This document shows positions 28,733-37,757 of a DNA stretch of 64,000 nt, one piece after another; position 1 is the stretch's first letter, and every line of letters begins with the position of its first letter. The notes under the pieces were generated by a model, which did no database searches, was not told the DNA's origin, and saw only the letters and a list, made by a program, of their open reading frames with translations. Both the position numbers and the translations under genes were made by a program. Location: positions 221,211 through 285,210 of the forward strand of contig NZ_JACJSF010000001.1 of the NCBI RefSeq assembly GCF_014698035.1, in the 5' to 3' direction. The stretch comes from Desmonostoc muscorum FACHB-395 (GTDB lineage: Bacteria; Cyanobacteriota; Cyanobacteriia; Cyanobacteriales; Nostocaceae).

Positions 28733-29896
28733 TTACAACCGAGAAATTACCGACTTTAACACCGAAGCCATAGCCTCTATACTATAGTGTTCTACACATC
28801 TTTTTCTTGCGTTGATACCTTGCTGGTTTGCTGACTCTAAATTCTGAAAAATCCATTGAATCTGTTCAGCAATCTGTTCAGGACAAGCAGGCTCGACTAA
28901 ATAACCAGTATCACCTAATATTTTGGGAATATCTCCAACGCGCGTTGATAATACAGGTTTAGCCATTGCCATTCCATCTGTCAACTTCAGGGGAAATTGA
29001 GCGCGAGTTTCTGGGGTATCTCGTTGGGGAACAACTACAATGTGAGCTGCTGCTACTAAATCAGGCATCACATTCGCTGGATACTTTGGTAATTTGATAA
29101 TCCAGCGTCCCCACTTTTGTTGGAGTTGCTGATCGTAATCATCATAAGGACTGCCACCTACAATCACTAGTCTTAAGTCTGGTTGATTGATTTTATCGAG
29201 CGCGATGAGAACATCTTCTAGACCTTTGTAGGGTCTTGGCGCACCAGGAAACATTAAAATACGATATTCAGATAAACCATAACGATTTCTGCTGGACTCA
29301 GCATCATATCGAGCAGGATCAAATAAAGCAGTATCCTTACCATTGGGAACAAATGTACCCCCAAAACGCTGCTGCAAAAAGTTAGTATGCACCGTCACCG
29401 CATCAGCGCTACTTACCAAACCTTCCATCCATTTCACGTACAAAGGATGATAAGGATTTCTAAGTGCGCCATCTGATTTCAACAAATCTCTGGCTAATTG
29501 TTTGGGTGTGAAATTATAATGCCAGTCATCGCCACCATACCAACTGAGTTCCCAATCATCTATGTCTAAAATTAAGGCTTTTTGGCTAAATAGTTTCTTT
29601 AATAAGGCAACTCCAAAACTCGCTATTTGTGGTTTTATTGCATAAATGATATCTCCATTAATTTTTGGTAATATTTTGTTAATTTCTCCGAAAAAATCGG
29701 GGAAATTTTTACCTGGTAAATTATAAACGTTTAATTCTGATGGTAAATTTCGATATAAGTTGTTTCCAAATAAAAACCCCATGATTTCAACTTCATATTC
29801 TAAGTTTCTTAGGGCTGTTGCTATTAAGTATGCACGCAAAATAGCTGCACTTGATAAATCTGAAACCAACAGCGATATCTTGGAAAAATTTTTCAC
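28733..29896 (-). CDS. Glycosyltransferase family 4 protein
   Basis: The 387-residue protein has the GT-B layout. The C-terminal domain shows RILMFPGAPRPYKGLEDVL, LRLVIVGG, then VPQRDTPETRAQFPLKLTDGMAMAKPVLST with the catalytic-pocket acidic region and VGDIPKILGDTGYLVEP. The 5-prime neighbour is 18 bp upstream, so both are likely co-transcribed. It may add sugars to the same glycan as its neighbours. Donor and acceptor are unknown. Confidence 0.87.
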   Translation of the reverse strand: MKNFSKISLLVSDLSSAAILRAYLIATALRNLEYEVEIMGFLFGNNLYRNLPSELNVYNLPGKNFPDFFGEINKILPKINGDIIYAIKPQIASFGVALLKKLFSQKALILDIDDWELSWYGGDDWHYNFTPKQLARDLLKSDGALRNPYHPLYVKWMEGLVSSADAVTVHTNFLQQRFGGTFVPNGKDTALFDPARYDAESSRNRYGLSEYRILMFPGAPRPYKGLEDVLIALDKINQPDLRLVIVGGSPYDDYDQQLQQKWGRWIIKLPKYPANVMPDLVAAAHIVVVPQRDTPETRAQFPLKLTDGMAMAKPVLSTRVGDIPKILGDTGYLVEPACPEQIAEQIQWIFQNLESANQQGINARKRCVEHYSIEAMASVLKSVISRL

Positions 29897-29914
29897 TGTT
29901 TTTATACTTAATTT

Positions 29915-30757
29915 TTATTTAATGCGCCAAGGATTTGTAACTTGATTCGGTAAAAATACTTTAGCGAATCTGTCAAAAACCCTTGTATATAAGGAACGAC
30001 TAATATCTTTAGCATATTGAGGACGATAAGGATAAGTACAGTGAAGAACTTTAATTGTATCCTGAATATCATAAGCATCCTGCCACTTGCTGAGATAATT
30101 ATAGGTTGGTGGTAAGATTTTTTTATGAGGTTGTACAGATGCGATCGCAGAAGCAAAAGCCCCTTGGTCTTTTAAAAGTAATTTATCTTGATTATTTTTG
30201 ACAATCTCAAAATAACGTTTAAATTCGTCAAAAAATATCTTGGTTACTTCTGTTTTCCGAAAAGCCATAAAACCGCCATTATACTGCACACTATCTGCTT
30301 GTAATGGCAATCCTACCGATTGCAAAATTGGCAAAACATTTGGCAAAAGGTCTTCTTGTTTACCACGTAATAAGTTTGTAGCCTTAAGAATAGAAGGTTG
30401 CACATCTTCGGTTAGTAAAAACTCATATTCATCTAAATAGTCAAATACATCATTGATATCTGTAAGTAAACAAATATCCGAATCTAGGTAAATCGTTTTA
30501 TCAAACTCAGAAGCCTCATATAGAGCCAATTTTGCTTGTCGCGATGCTAAAACAGTATTTTCGTTTGCAGGTGCTGGTTTTAAAATTACATTTTTGAATG
30601 CCTTTAGCAAAGGATAAAGAACTATTGGAACTTGGTCAATTAAAATAATAATTGGCTCTTGATGAAACTTTCTGACTGCTGCTAAAAAATGAATACAATC
30701 TTGAAACGAATAAAGCCCAGTTAGAATTGTAATAAAACCTTTTGTTGGTGTTGACAT
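29915..30757 (-). CDS. GT8-like glycosyltransferase
   Basis: The 280-residue protein has a GT-A-type layout, with the DxD motif TIYLDSDICLLTDI near residues 90-100, QYNGGFMAFRK in the middle and a later DQGAFASAI motif. HCTYPYRPQYAK near the end resembles the metal-binding His region of GT8 enzymes. It is the first gene of the minus-strand cluster. The upstream AT-rich region probably carries the promoter. The sugar specificity is not predictable. Confidence 0.75.
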   Translation of the reverse strand: MSTPTKGFITILTGLYSFQDCIHFLAAVRKFHQEPIIILIDQVPIVLYPLLKAFKNVILKPAPANENTVLASRQAKLALYEASEFDKTIYLDSDICLLTDINDVFDYLDEYEFLLTEDVQPSILKATNLLRGKQEDLLPNVLPILQSVGLPLQADSVQYNGGFMAFRKTEVTKIFFDEFKRYFEIVKNNQDKLLLKDQGAFASAIASVQPHKKILPPTYNYLSKWQDAYDIQDTIKVLHCTYPYRPQYAKDISRSLYTRVFDRFAKVFLPNQVTNPWRIK

Positions 30758-31118
30758 AAATCAAATTAATAATTTTTGTTGACTTTGAAAAATAGATACG
30801 TATTTATTGTCATAAAATCTTACTCTAGTTTTAGTTATAGTCAAATTTGATAGAGTAGAGATCAGCCAAATGTGAATTTGAATAGTGATTATGTTTAAGT
30901 AAAAAAATATTAAAATAAATTTAACTTTATATTTATAACTATTCCCAGAGAAAATCCACTGATAAATTCACCTAATTTTTACTTTATTTAAGTATAATTA
31001 CCGTGTAAATACAGAAGTATAATATCATAGGTAATATTTCACTACAGCTATAATAAACAAAGTATAAACACTTGATATAGCTTGTGAATGTAGCACTATT
31101 ATTCACTCGAATGTAAGA
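30758..31118. other. AT-rich intergenic region between divergent genes
   Basis: This 361 bp region should hold promoters for the leftward glycan cluster and rightward gloB. TATAAT hexamers on the plus strand at 30993-30998 and 31018-31023 are possible -10 elements for gloB, but neither has a good -35 partner. Confidence 0.4.
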
Positions 31119-31163
31119 TTGCTACTCAATACCAAACATTTATGTTGTAAGGGAGCAGAGGTA

Positions 31164-31937
31164 ATGCAGGTAATCCGTCTGGAAGCACTCTCAGACAACT
31201 ACATATTCTTGTTATATGACGACAAACGCAATATCGCGGCTGTTGTCGATCCAGCAGAGGCTCAACCAGTTTTAAAGAAACTAGCAGAGTTAAAAGCTGA
31301 GTTGGTAGCAATTTTTAACACGCACCACCATAACGATCATGTGGGTGGTAATAAGCAATTAATCGAAAAATTTCCCCAATTGATAGTTTATGGAGGAGCC
31401 GAGGATCGTGGTAGAATTCCCGGACAACAGGTCTTTTTGCAACAAGGCGATCGCGTCGAGTTTGCAGACCGCATAGCTGAAATTCTCTTCGTTCCTGGAC
31501 ATACTCGCGCTCACATCGCTTACTACTTTCCACCTCAAAAAGCTAGTGAGACAGGCGATTTATTTTGTGGTGACACCCTATTTTCCGGCGGTTGCGGTCG
31601 TTTATTTGAAGGAACACCAACGCAAATGGTAGATTCTTTAAGCAAACTGCGTTCTCTACCTGATAATACACGTATCTGGTGTGCCCACGAATACACCTTA
31701 AAAAATTTGCAATTTGCCTTAACTGTGGATGGCGACAACGCTGACTTACAAAGACGCTTCAACGAAGTAAAAGCTTACCGTAGTCGAGGAGAAGCTACCA
31801 TCCCTTCATTGCTGGGAGTGGAGAAACACACCAATCCATTTTTACGTTGGGATCAGCCATCATTACAATCAACTGTTAAGAGTAGCGATGGAGTGCAAAC
31901 TTTTGCGCGGATACGGGAAATGAAAAATAACTTTTAG
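31164..31937 (+). CDS. gloB: Hydroxyacylglutathione hydrolase (glyoxalase II)
   Basis: GloB hydrolyses S-lactoylglutathione to lactate and glutathione in methylglyoxal detoxification. The metallo-beta-lactamase motif THHHNDH is at residues 53-59, followed by the metal-binding [30 protein letters not shown] and WCAHEYT segments in normal order. The ATG at 31164 is preferred over the upstream extension because GGGAG lies 8 nt before it and [15 protein letters not shown] is the standard N-terminus. The length (257 aa) is typical. It stands alone before a repeat-rich gap and rplI. Confidence 0.94.
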   Translation: MQVIRLEALSDNYIFLLYDDKRNIAAVVDPAEAQPVLKKLAELKAELVAIFNTHHHNDHVGGNKQLIEKFPQLIVYGGAEDRGRIPGQQVFLQQGDRVEFADRIAEILFVPGHTRAHIAYYFPPQKASETGDLFCGDTLFSGGCGRLFEGTPTQMVDSLSKLRSLPDNTRIWCAHEYTLKNLQFALTVDGDNADLQRRFNEVKAYRSRGEATIPSLLGVEKHTNPFLRWDQPSLQSTVKSSDGVQTFARIREMKNNF

Positions 31938-32040
31938 GCATTGGGAATGGGGAATGGGGAATTGAGGAGAATAGCATTAGCTCTTCCCCCTCTGCTCCCT
32001 GCCCTCTGCTCCCTTGCTTCTCCCCCATTCGCCATTCCCT
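31938..32040. repeat. Inverted dispersed repeat after gloB
   Basis: GGGAATGGGGAATGGGG on the left is matched by CCCCATTCGCCATTCCC on the right, with a pyrimidine-rich centre of CTCCCTGCCCTC type. It is related to the element at 11931. Confidence 0.6.
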
Positions 32041-32191
32041 TCAACTTTTTAGTGAGAATAGTTGCGATCGCACCCTTCCTTTCGCTACGATCTGTAAGCT
32101 TTAGGGTGTAGGCAAAGAAGCTTGGAATACAGCAGTGACATTGTGAGCTATCAAGCCTTACCCAAATTAATCAGATTTTACAGGAAAAACG

Positions 32192-32650
32192 ATGGCGAAA
32201 CGCGTACAGTTAGTTTTAAATCAAGATATCAGCAAGCTGGGGAAATCTGGCGACTTAGTGGAAGTAGCTCCCGGCTACGCTCGTAATTATCTGATTCCCC
32301 AAAAATTGGCAACTAATGCCACTCCTGGTATTCTCAAGCAAGTAGAACGCCGTCGTGAGCAAGAGCGTCAACGGCAATTAGAACTAAGACAACAAGCTCT
32401 TGAGCAAAAAGAATCTCTTGAAAAAGTTGGTAGCTTGACAATTGCCAAGCAAGTTGGTGAAAACGAAGCAATTTTCGGTACTATCACCACCCAAGATGTT
32501 GTAGATGCAATTAAGGCAGCTACTGGTCAAGAAATTGATCGGCGTGGAATTACCATCCCCGATATTAACCACCTTGGTACTTACCAAGCCGAAATCAAGC
32601 TGCATTCTGATGTAGCGGCACAAATCGATATTCAAGTCGTCGCTAGTTAA
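32192..32650 (+). CDS. rplI: 50S ribosomal protein L9
   Basis: L9 binds 23S rRNA near the L1 stalk. The N-terminal rRNA-binding domain has the conserved [32 protein letters not shown] signature, then a long charged helix (residues about 50-78) and the C-terminal domain with [14 protein letters not shown]. The length (152 aa) is typical. The gene lies directly upstream of dnaB, the same order seen in many bacteria. Confidence 0.97.
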   Translation: MAKRVQLVLNQDISKLGKSGDLVEVAPGYARNYLIPQKLATNATPGILKQVERRREQERQRQLELRQQALEQKESLEKVGSLTIAKQVGENEAIFGTITTQDVVDAIKAATGQEIDRRGITIPDINHLGTYQAEIKLHSDVAAQIDIQVVAS

Positions 32651-32697
32651 CTCAGAAGGGGGACGAGGGAGCAGGGGTAATAATTCCTAACTCTGCC

Positions 32698-32765
32698 AAT
32701 TTTAGATTTGGAATTTTGGATTTTTGATTGAAGAAAAAATCTAAAATCTAAAATCTAAAATTGCA
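32698..32765. repeat. Inverted AT-rich dispersed repeat between rplI and dnaB
   Basis: CAATTTTAGATTT at the left is the complement of AAATCTAAAATTG at the right, with related ATTTTGGATTT sequence inside. This repeat type recurs near the M16 peptidase start at 47240-47290. Confidence 0.65.
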
Positions 32766-32813
32766 TAACTCCCATACTCCCGGCTAGCAAAATCGTCAAA
32801 ACTAAAATCGTTT

Positions 32814-35414
32814 ATGGCTGAAGAACTGAATTTTAAAGGCGATGGTAGCGATCGCCTCCCCCCACAAAATATTGAGGCCGAAGAAGCGATTTTGGGGGGT
32901 ATTTTGCTAGATCCAGAAGCGATTAGCCGAGTTAGCGATCGCCTCCTTCCCGAAGCTTTTTACATTAGCGCCCATAAAGATATTTATCAGGCAGCTGTGA
33001 GGCTCCACACCCAAGGTAAACCCACAGATTTGCTTTCAGTCACAAGTTGGCTGACTGACCATGAGATGCTTACCCGCATAGGCGGCAGAAATAAATTAGC
33101 AACTCTGGTAGACCGCACAGTGTCAGCCGTGAACATCGATGCCCTCGCAGGGTTGGTGATGGAAAAATACCTGCGGCGGCAGTTAATTAAAGCTGGCAAT
33201 GAAATTGTACATCTTGGTTACGAGACAGAAACCGAGTTACCAACTGTTTTAGATCAGGCAGAACAGAAAGTATTCGGCGTAACCCAAGAGCGTCCCCAAT
33301 CGGGTTTAGTTCACATTTCTGATACTCTAATTAATAATTTCCAGGATATCGAGGATCGAAATCAAGGCATCGCCTTACCTGGTGTTCCCTGCGGATTTTA
33401 CGATTTAGATGCCATGACCAGTGGCTTTCAGCGTTCTGATTTGATTATTGTCGCGGGCCGCCCATCAATGGGGAAATGCCTTAGCCATGATTCAGAAATA
33501 GTTTTGGCAGATGGAACAATTACCACAATTGAAGAATTATATAAACAACGTCATGCTTCATTATTGACGTTAAATAATGACTGGAAATTTACCTTTACTC
33601 AACCCTGTGCATTTGTAGATGATGGTATCAAACCAGTTTTTCGGGTAACAACTCGCTTAGGTAGGTCTATTGAAACTACAATCACCCACCCGTATTTGAC
33701 TATTAAAGGCTGGCAAAAACTAGAAAATTTGAAAGTTGGTGATAAAATCGCTATCCCGCGAAAAATAGATGTGTTTGGCTCACATTCTATGCGCGAGTGC
33801 GAAGTCAAGTTATTAGCTTATTTAATTGGCGATGGCGGATTAACTAACTGCACTCCACGATTTACAAATAGTAATCCGTTATTGCAAACCGATTTTTTGC
33901 AAGCAGTTGCGGATTTTGGTGGTTTAACAGGCGAAATTTTACAATTAGAGTCAGAAGAGTTTGTATCTCATGGATTTGCCTGTATGAGCAAATCTCGGAA
34001 GAATTCGCTAACGCTTTGGTTAGAAGAATTAGGTTTGTGGGGCAAAGATGCTCATTCTAAAACTATACCAAGCATCATTTTTAAGTTAGAGCGATCGCAA
34101 ATAGCCTTATTCCTTAATCGTCTCTTTGCTACTGATGGATGGGCTGCACTGCTTACTAGCGGACAATCACAGTTAGGCTATGCAACAGTCAGCGAAAAAC
34201 TAGCAAGACAAATTCAACATCTTTTATTACGATTTGGCATTATTGCATCTCTCAAAAAACGGTCTGTTAAGTATAAAAATACCCGCAGACCAGCATGGCA
34301 ATTAGATATTACTGATGCCTTATCTATTAAAACTTTTATCGCAGAAATAGGTATCTTCAGCAAAGAAGAAGCAATAGAAAAAGTTGCAGCAGCAATATCT
34401 CAAAAAAGATATCAAACTAATCGTGACTTGATACCTGTAGAGATTTGGGAACAAATAGCATTAGCAAAAGGTAATGAAACTTGGAGTAGTTTAGCTAGAC
34501 ATGCAGGGATTCAAGGCTATACAAATATGCATGTTGGTAAACGTGCCCTAAAGCGGGAAAGACTTTGGATACTAGCTACAGCTTTAGATAATTTACCACT
34601 TCAACAGTTAGCAACCAGTGATGTTTATTGGGATGAAATAGTTGCGATTGAGTCGGTGGGTGACAAGCAGGTTTATGACTTAACAATTCCAGAAACACAC
34701 AATTTTGTTGCTAATGATATCTGTGTACACAATACAGCCTTTTGTTTAAACCTTGCTCATAATATCGCCGCTTCTTATAAATTACCAGTTGCTTTTTTCA
34801 GCTTGGAAATGTCCAAAGAGCAATTGACACAACGTTTATTAGCTAGTGAAGCGCAAATTGAAAGTAGTTATCTGCGGACTGGTCGCCTCAGTCAAACACA
34901 ATGGGAACCTTTAAGCCGTGCTATTGGTATCCTTTCCGAGATGCCAATTTATATTGACGACACGCCGAATATTACAGTTACACAAATGCGTAGTCAATCA
35001 AGAAGACTGCAAGCGGAAGTTGGAACTGAATTAGGATTAATTGTAATAGATTACTTACAATTGATGGAAGGAGCAGGCGATAATCGAGTTCAAGAATTGT
35101 CAAAAATTACGCGTCAACTCAAAGGTTTAGCGCGGGAATTATCTGTACCAGTTATTGCTTTATCTCAGTTAAGTCGAGGGGTGGAAGCGCGTACTAATAA
35201 GCGTCCGATGTTGTCAGATTTGAGAGAATCAGGTTCGATTGAACAAGACGCGGATTTAGTAATAATGTTGTACCGCGATGAATACTACTCTCCCGATACT
35301 CCCGATCGCGGCATTGCAGAAGTAATTATAGCTAAACACCGCAACGGGCCTACAGGGACAGCGAAACTTTTGTTTAATCCACAGTTTACAAAGTTTCAAA
35401 ATTTAAAAATTTAG
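32814..35414 (+). CDS. dnaB: Replicative DNA helicase DnaB containing an intein
   Basis: DnaB unwinds DNA at the replication fork as a hexamer. Extein residues 1-221 include the N-terminal domain (LPPQNIEAEEAILGGILLD) and run to GRPSMGK. Residues 222-640 are an intein. Residues 641-866 resume with TAFCLNLAHN and carry LIVIDYLQLM, SQLSRGVE and SDLRESGSIEQDADLV. The intein splits the Walker A P-loop (GRPSMGK / T). The spliced protein would be 447 aa, normal for DnaB. The SDLRESG site used by the Synechocystis DnaB intein is unoccupied here. Function depends on splicing, since the ATP-binding loop is incomplete before it. Confidence 0.95.
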   Translation: MAEELNFKGDGSDRLPPQNIEAEEAILGGILLDPEAISRVSDRLLPEAFYISAHKDIYQAAVRLHTQGKPTDLLSVTSWLTDHEMLTRIGGRNKLATLVDRTVSAVNIDALAGLVMEKYLRRQLIKAGNEIVHLGYETETELPTVLDQAEQKVFGVTQERPQSGLVHISDTLINNFQDIEDRNQGIALPGVPCGFYDLDAMTSGFQRSDLIIVAGRPSMGKCLSHDSEIVLADGTITTIEELYKQRHASLLTLNNDWKFTFTQPCAFVDDGIKPVFRVTTRLGRSIETTITHPYLTIKGWQKLENLKVGDKIAIPRKIDVFGSHSMRECEVKLLAYLIGDGGLTNCTPRFTNSNPLLQTDFLQAVADFGGLTGEILQLESEEFVSHGFACMSKSRKNSLTLWLEELGLWGKDAHSKTIPSIIFKLERSQIALFLNRLFATDGWAALLTSGQSQLGYATVSEKLARQIQHLLLRFGIIASLKKRSVKYKNTRRPAWQLDITDALSIKTFIAEIGIFSKEEAIEKVAAAISQKRYQTNRDLIPVEIWEQIALAKGNETWSSLARHAGIQGYTNMHVGKRALKRERLWILATALDNLPLQQLATSDVYWDEIVAIESVGDKQVYDLTIPETHNFVANDICVHNTAFCLNLAHNIAASYKLPVAFFSLEMSKEQLTQRLLASEAQIESSYLRTGRLSQTQWEPLSRAIGILSEMPIYIDDTPNITVTQMRSQSRRLQAEVGTELGLIVIDYLQLMEGAGDNRVQELSKITRQLKGLARELSVPVIALSQLSRGVEARTNKRPMLSDLRESGSIEQDADLVIMLYRDEYYSPDTPDRGIAEVIIAKHRNGPTGTAKLLFNPQFTKFQNLKI
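33477..34733 (+). mobile_element. Intein with LAGLIDADG-type endonuclease domain in DnaB
   Basis: The in-frame 419-residue intein starts with C222 (CLSHDSEIVLADG) and ends with H639-N640, with T641 as the +1 nucleophile. Splicing blocks A, B (THPYLTIKGW), F and G (THNFVANDICVHN) are visible. The two endonuclease helices are LLAYLIGDGGL (residues 333-343) and LNRLFATDGW (about 434-443), each with its acidic residue, so homing activity may persist. TTRLGRSI and the following His match other DnaB inteins. Confidence 0.93.
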
Positions 35415-35419
35415 CCGTT

Positions 35420-35486
35420 GAATTGGGGACTGGGGATTGGGTACTGAGAAAAGCCAATGCCCCATGCCCAATGCCCAATACCCCAA
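35420..35486. repeat. Dispersed repeat between convergent dnaB and FKBP genes
   Basis: GGGGACTGGGGATTGGGTACTG is followed by CAATGCCCCATGCCCAATGCCCAATACCCC, an imperfect inverted repeat of the common Nostoc type. Confidence 0.55.
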
Positions 35487-35489
35487 CCT

Positions 35490-36011
35490 TTATTTAACTC
35501 CTAGCAATTCCACATCAAAAATTAGAGTTGCATTGGGTGGAATCACGCCACCAGCACCACGAGCGCCATAGCCTAACTCCGATGGGATGATTAACTTACG
35601 ACGACCGCCTACTTTAATCGTGCTAACTCCCTCGTCCCAACCTTTGATTACCTGTCCTACGCCAATTTTAAAGCTGAAGGGTTGGCCGCGATCGCGTGAA
35701 CTATCAAACTTAGTACCATCTTCTAGAGTACCGACATAGTGAACTTCAACCGTTTGTCCTGGTTGAGGAGTCGCCCCAGTCCCCTCTTTTAACTCCACAT
35801 ACTTCAATCCAGACGGAGTAGTTACGGCATTAGCGTCAGACATAGTATTACTCGCAATTAAGATATTGTTTTCAGTTACAGTTGTGGCCGCTGGCGGCGT
35901 TTGGGTTAACTGGGCAGCAATGGCAGTATTCTGTTTACTGCCTACTTGCCCCACAGCCAAAAGCACAACACACACCAGCATGAACGCCACGCTGAGGAAA
36001 ATTGGTTTCAA
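35490..36011 (-). CDS. FKBP-type peptidyl-prolyl cis-trans isomerase
   Basis: The enzyme speeds proline isomerisation during protein folding. An N-terminal membrane-spanning signal or anchor (residues about 4-22) and a Thr/Ala-rich linker precede the FKBP domain from residue 65. The domain shows [47 protein letters not shown] and [13 protein letters not shown], all core FKBP motifs. The location is likely periplasm or thylakoid lumen. The length (173 aa) fits cyanobacterial members. Confidence 0.95.
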   Translation of the reverse strand: MKPIFLSVAFMLVCVVLLAVGQVGSKQNTAIAAQLTQTPPAATTVTENNILIASNTMSDANAVTTPSGLKYVELKEGTGATPQPGQTVEVHYVGTLEDGTKFDSSRDRGQPFSFKIGVGQVIKGWDEGVSTIKVGGRRKLIIPSELGYGARGAGGVIPPNATLIFDVELLGVK

Positions 36012-36089
36012 AATCAGTTCTCCTTACTTAAGTATCCTGGCAAAAAGATTACCAATAGGACACAATTAGTTTAAATCAGAAAGGACATC

Positions 36090-36413
36090 TTAACGCCAAA
36101 GCTTATTTTCCAAATCGCGCAATTGCCGCTCTAAACGGTCAATTCTACCCCGTAGTTCGTCCACTTCCGACTGTCGAGCTACGCCTAAATCTTGCATCAT
36201 ATTTCGCATTTGTCGTTGCATTTGGACATCCCAGTTTCCCTGCTCCGACTTTAACTGCTGGGCAATATCATCTATAACTGCCTTAGCTTGCTCAGGATTG
36301 AGCTTACCATCTTTAACCAAGTCATCGCTGACTTGGCGCAGTTTTTCTGCTACTAAAGACGTTGTGCCAAGACCCATCATCATTAGCTGTTGTAACCAGT
36401 TGTTGTTATCCAT
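36090..36413 (-). CDS. Small coiled-coil protein, phasin-like
   Basis: The 107-residue protein begins with a short hydrophobic helix (WLQQLMMMGLGTTSLVAEKL). It ends with a heptad-rich coiled coil containing SEVDELRGRIDRLERQLRDLENKL. This layout resembles polyhydroxyalkanoate granule-associated or phasin-like proteins, but no firm match can be claimed. An AGGAAGGG ribosome site precedes the start. It is transcribed toward the FKBP gene with a 78 bp gap. Confidence 0.65.
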   Translation of the reverse strand: MDNNNWLQQLMMMGLGTTSLVAEKLRQVSDDLVKDGKLNPEQAKAVIDDIAQQLKSEQGNWDVQMQRQMRNMMQDLGVARQSEVDELRGRIDRLERQLRDLENKLWR

Positions 36414-36948
36414 ATTCCCTTCCTCTTACTTGTGTCAAAGCAGCTGACCCTTGCTCCTGAGTGTAGGCAATGAAGCTATGCGAAAAGCGTAGTATCTTCT
36501 AGCCTACATCTCTATTTTGGCAAATTAGCAAACACAGGATCGTAGGGTGTGATTATAGAACTACTCAAGTTTGAGGTTGCCCCACATTTAAGGGAAAATT
36601 TTATCCAGAAGGACACGCAAATTTGAACAACAGCGCTGGCTGAATATCCTGGCTTTCTCAGTAAAGAGGTCTGGATTCAACTTCAAGATCCTATATTAAG
36701 GGCGAACAGTCTCAATTAACCAAAACAAGGGGCAAAATCCCCTTGTTTGAAGGTAGGTAAAATTCCGTCACAGTCACTAATGAAGTACAGCGTAAATTCA
36801 GCCACCATCCCAATTAACTAGACAAGTAGAGGCAATACCCTGCGGAAAGCCGCCTTGCCCCTACTTGTTGAAGGTAGTTAAACTTTTGTCACAGTGACTA
36901 TTAAAGCGATCGCCCCAAAAAATTATCAGAATCCGACTTGAATTTTAG
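36414..36948. other. Intergenic region with two duplicated hairpin modules
   Basis: No gene is visible in 535 bp. A perfect 10-bp stem, AAACAAGGGG / CCCCTTGTTT, lies at 36723-36748. A 14-bp stem with one mismatch, ACAAGTAGAGGCAA / TTGCCCCTACTTGT, lies at about 36823-36870. Each is followed by a similar tail of GAAGGTAGxTAAA and GTCACAGTxACTA. The pair forms a direct duplication of a palindromic dispersed element. Confidence 0.6.
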
Positions 36949-37359
36949 TTAAATTTGTGAACGCCATTTCTGAAAGGCAATCTCGTAATCCTCTGATTTA
37001 CTCTGATAAACGCCCCACCAATGAAAAAATAATCCTAAACCCCATCCTAATGCTGGGAAAATAGCCCAAAAATAACCAGGACTAGTGATTAAATTCAAGA
37101 GAATGAGGAATAAATTCACTGCCAGGAAGGAAACACAATGCCCCAAAAAAGCTCTGCGTCGGAAAGTATTAAATGTACGTCGTGACCGTTCTTCTTCTTG
37201 CTGAACTAACCACTTTTTTTCAGTTTTTTCCAAAATATCAGAAGAAATGCCTAACTCAGATGCCATTTCTATAAGCTGTTCTCGTGAAAATTCACCTTCC
37301 TGTTTCCGGGTGAGTGCTATTTCAAGGATTTTTTGCACATCTTCTGAATCGTAAGTCAT
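36949..37359 (-). CDS. 2TM domain-containing protein
   Basis: Residues about 70-118 form two membrane helices (CVSFLAVNLFLILLNLI and FWAIFPALGWGLGLFFHWWGVY) with the conserved basic lead-in of the 2TM family. The N-terminal 55 residues are a soluble helical region (VQKILEIALTRKQEGEFSREQL). The length is 136 aa. The function of this family is unknown. It stands alone on the minus strand. Confidence 0.75.
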   Translation of the reverse strand: MTYDSEDVQKILEIALTRKQEGEFSREQLIEMASELGISSDILEKTEKKWLVQQEEERSRRTFNTFRRRAFLGHCVSFLAVNLFLILLNLITSPGYFWAIFPALGWGLGLFFHWWGVYQSKSEDYEIAFQKWRSQI

Positions 37360-37757
37360 TTTAACTACCTTATAAGTTTGTGTGTAAATGCGCTTTTGAT
37401 TTCACGAAGTTTTCAATAGGCTTCGTTCAATTCAGTTAGCGAACGTCTCCACATTTTGCACCCAATACTTAGTGACATTCACAACCTTATTATTTTCTCA
37501 CAACTGATTTAGGGCTACTGTATTTGTCAATACCTAAACCTTATTTGTGCGTAGGAGCAATTAATGAATTGACCCTACAATGTATAGTTTTGCATTGATA
37601 AAAGAGAAATAAAACTAAGTGTATTAAGAAGACTTGGAACTTAAGCCCCTTATTAAGAGTTAATGCTTAAATCCCAAGTCTTGTTATTTGCAATCTAAAA
37701 TTTGGTGAGCGAAAATATGATTTTCAATCAGAAATCATGAGTATCATATTCGACAGT
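37360..37757. other. Gap downstream of the RiPP-like locus with a long hairpin
   Basis: No gene is visible in 398 bp. A nested hairpin at 37629-37682 pairs AAGACTTGG with CCAAGTCTT, and further pairing of TTAAGC with GCTTAA lies inside. It is about 75 bp past the HopA1-like stop and may end the peptide-modification transcript, though no T run follows on the minus strand. Confidence 0.45.

Noticed and set aside
28554..28787. 77-residue plus-strand frame before the GT4 gene
   Set aside because: It runs into the antisense of the GT4 3-prime end, has no ribosome site and no recognisable domain.
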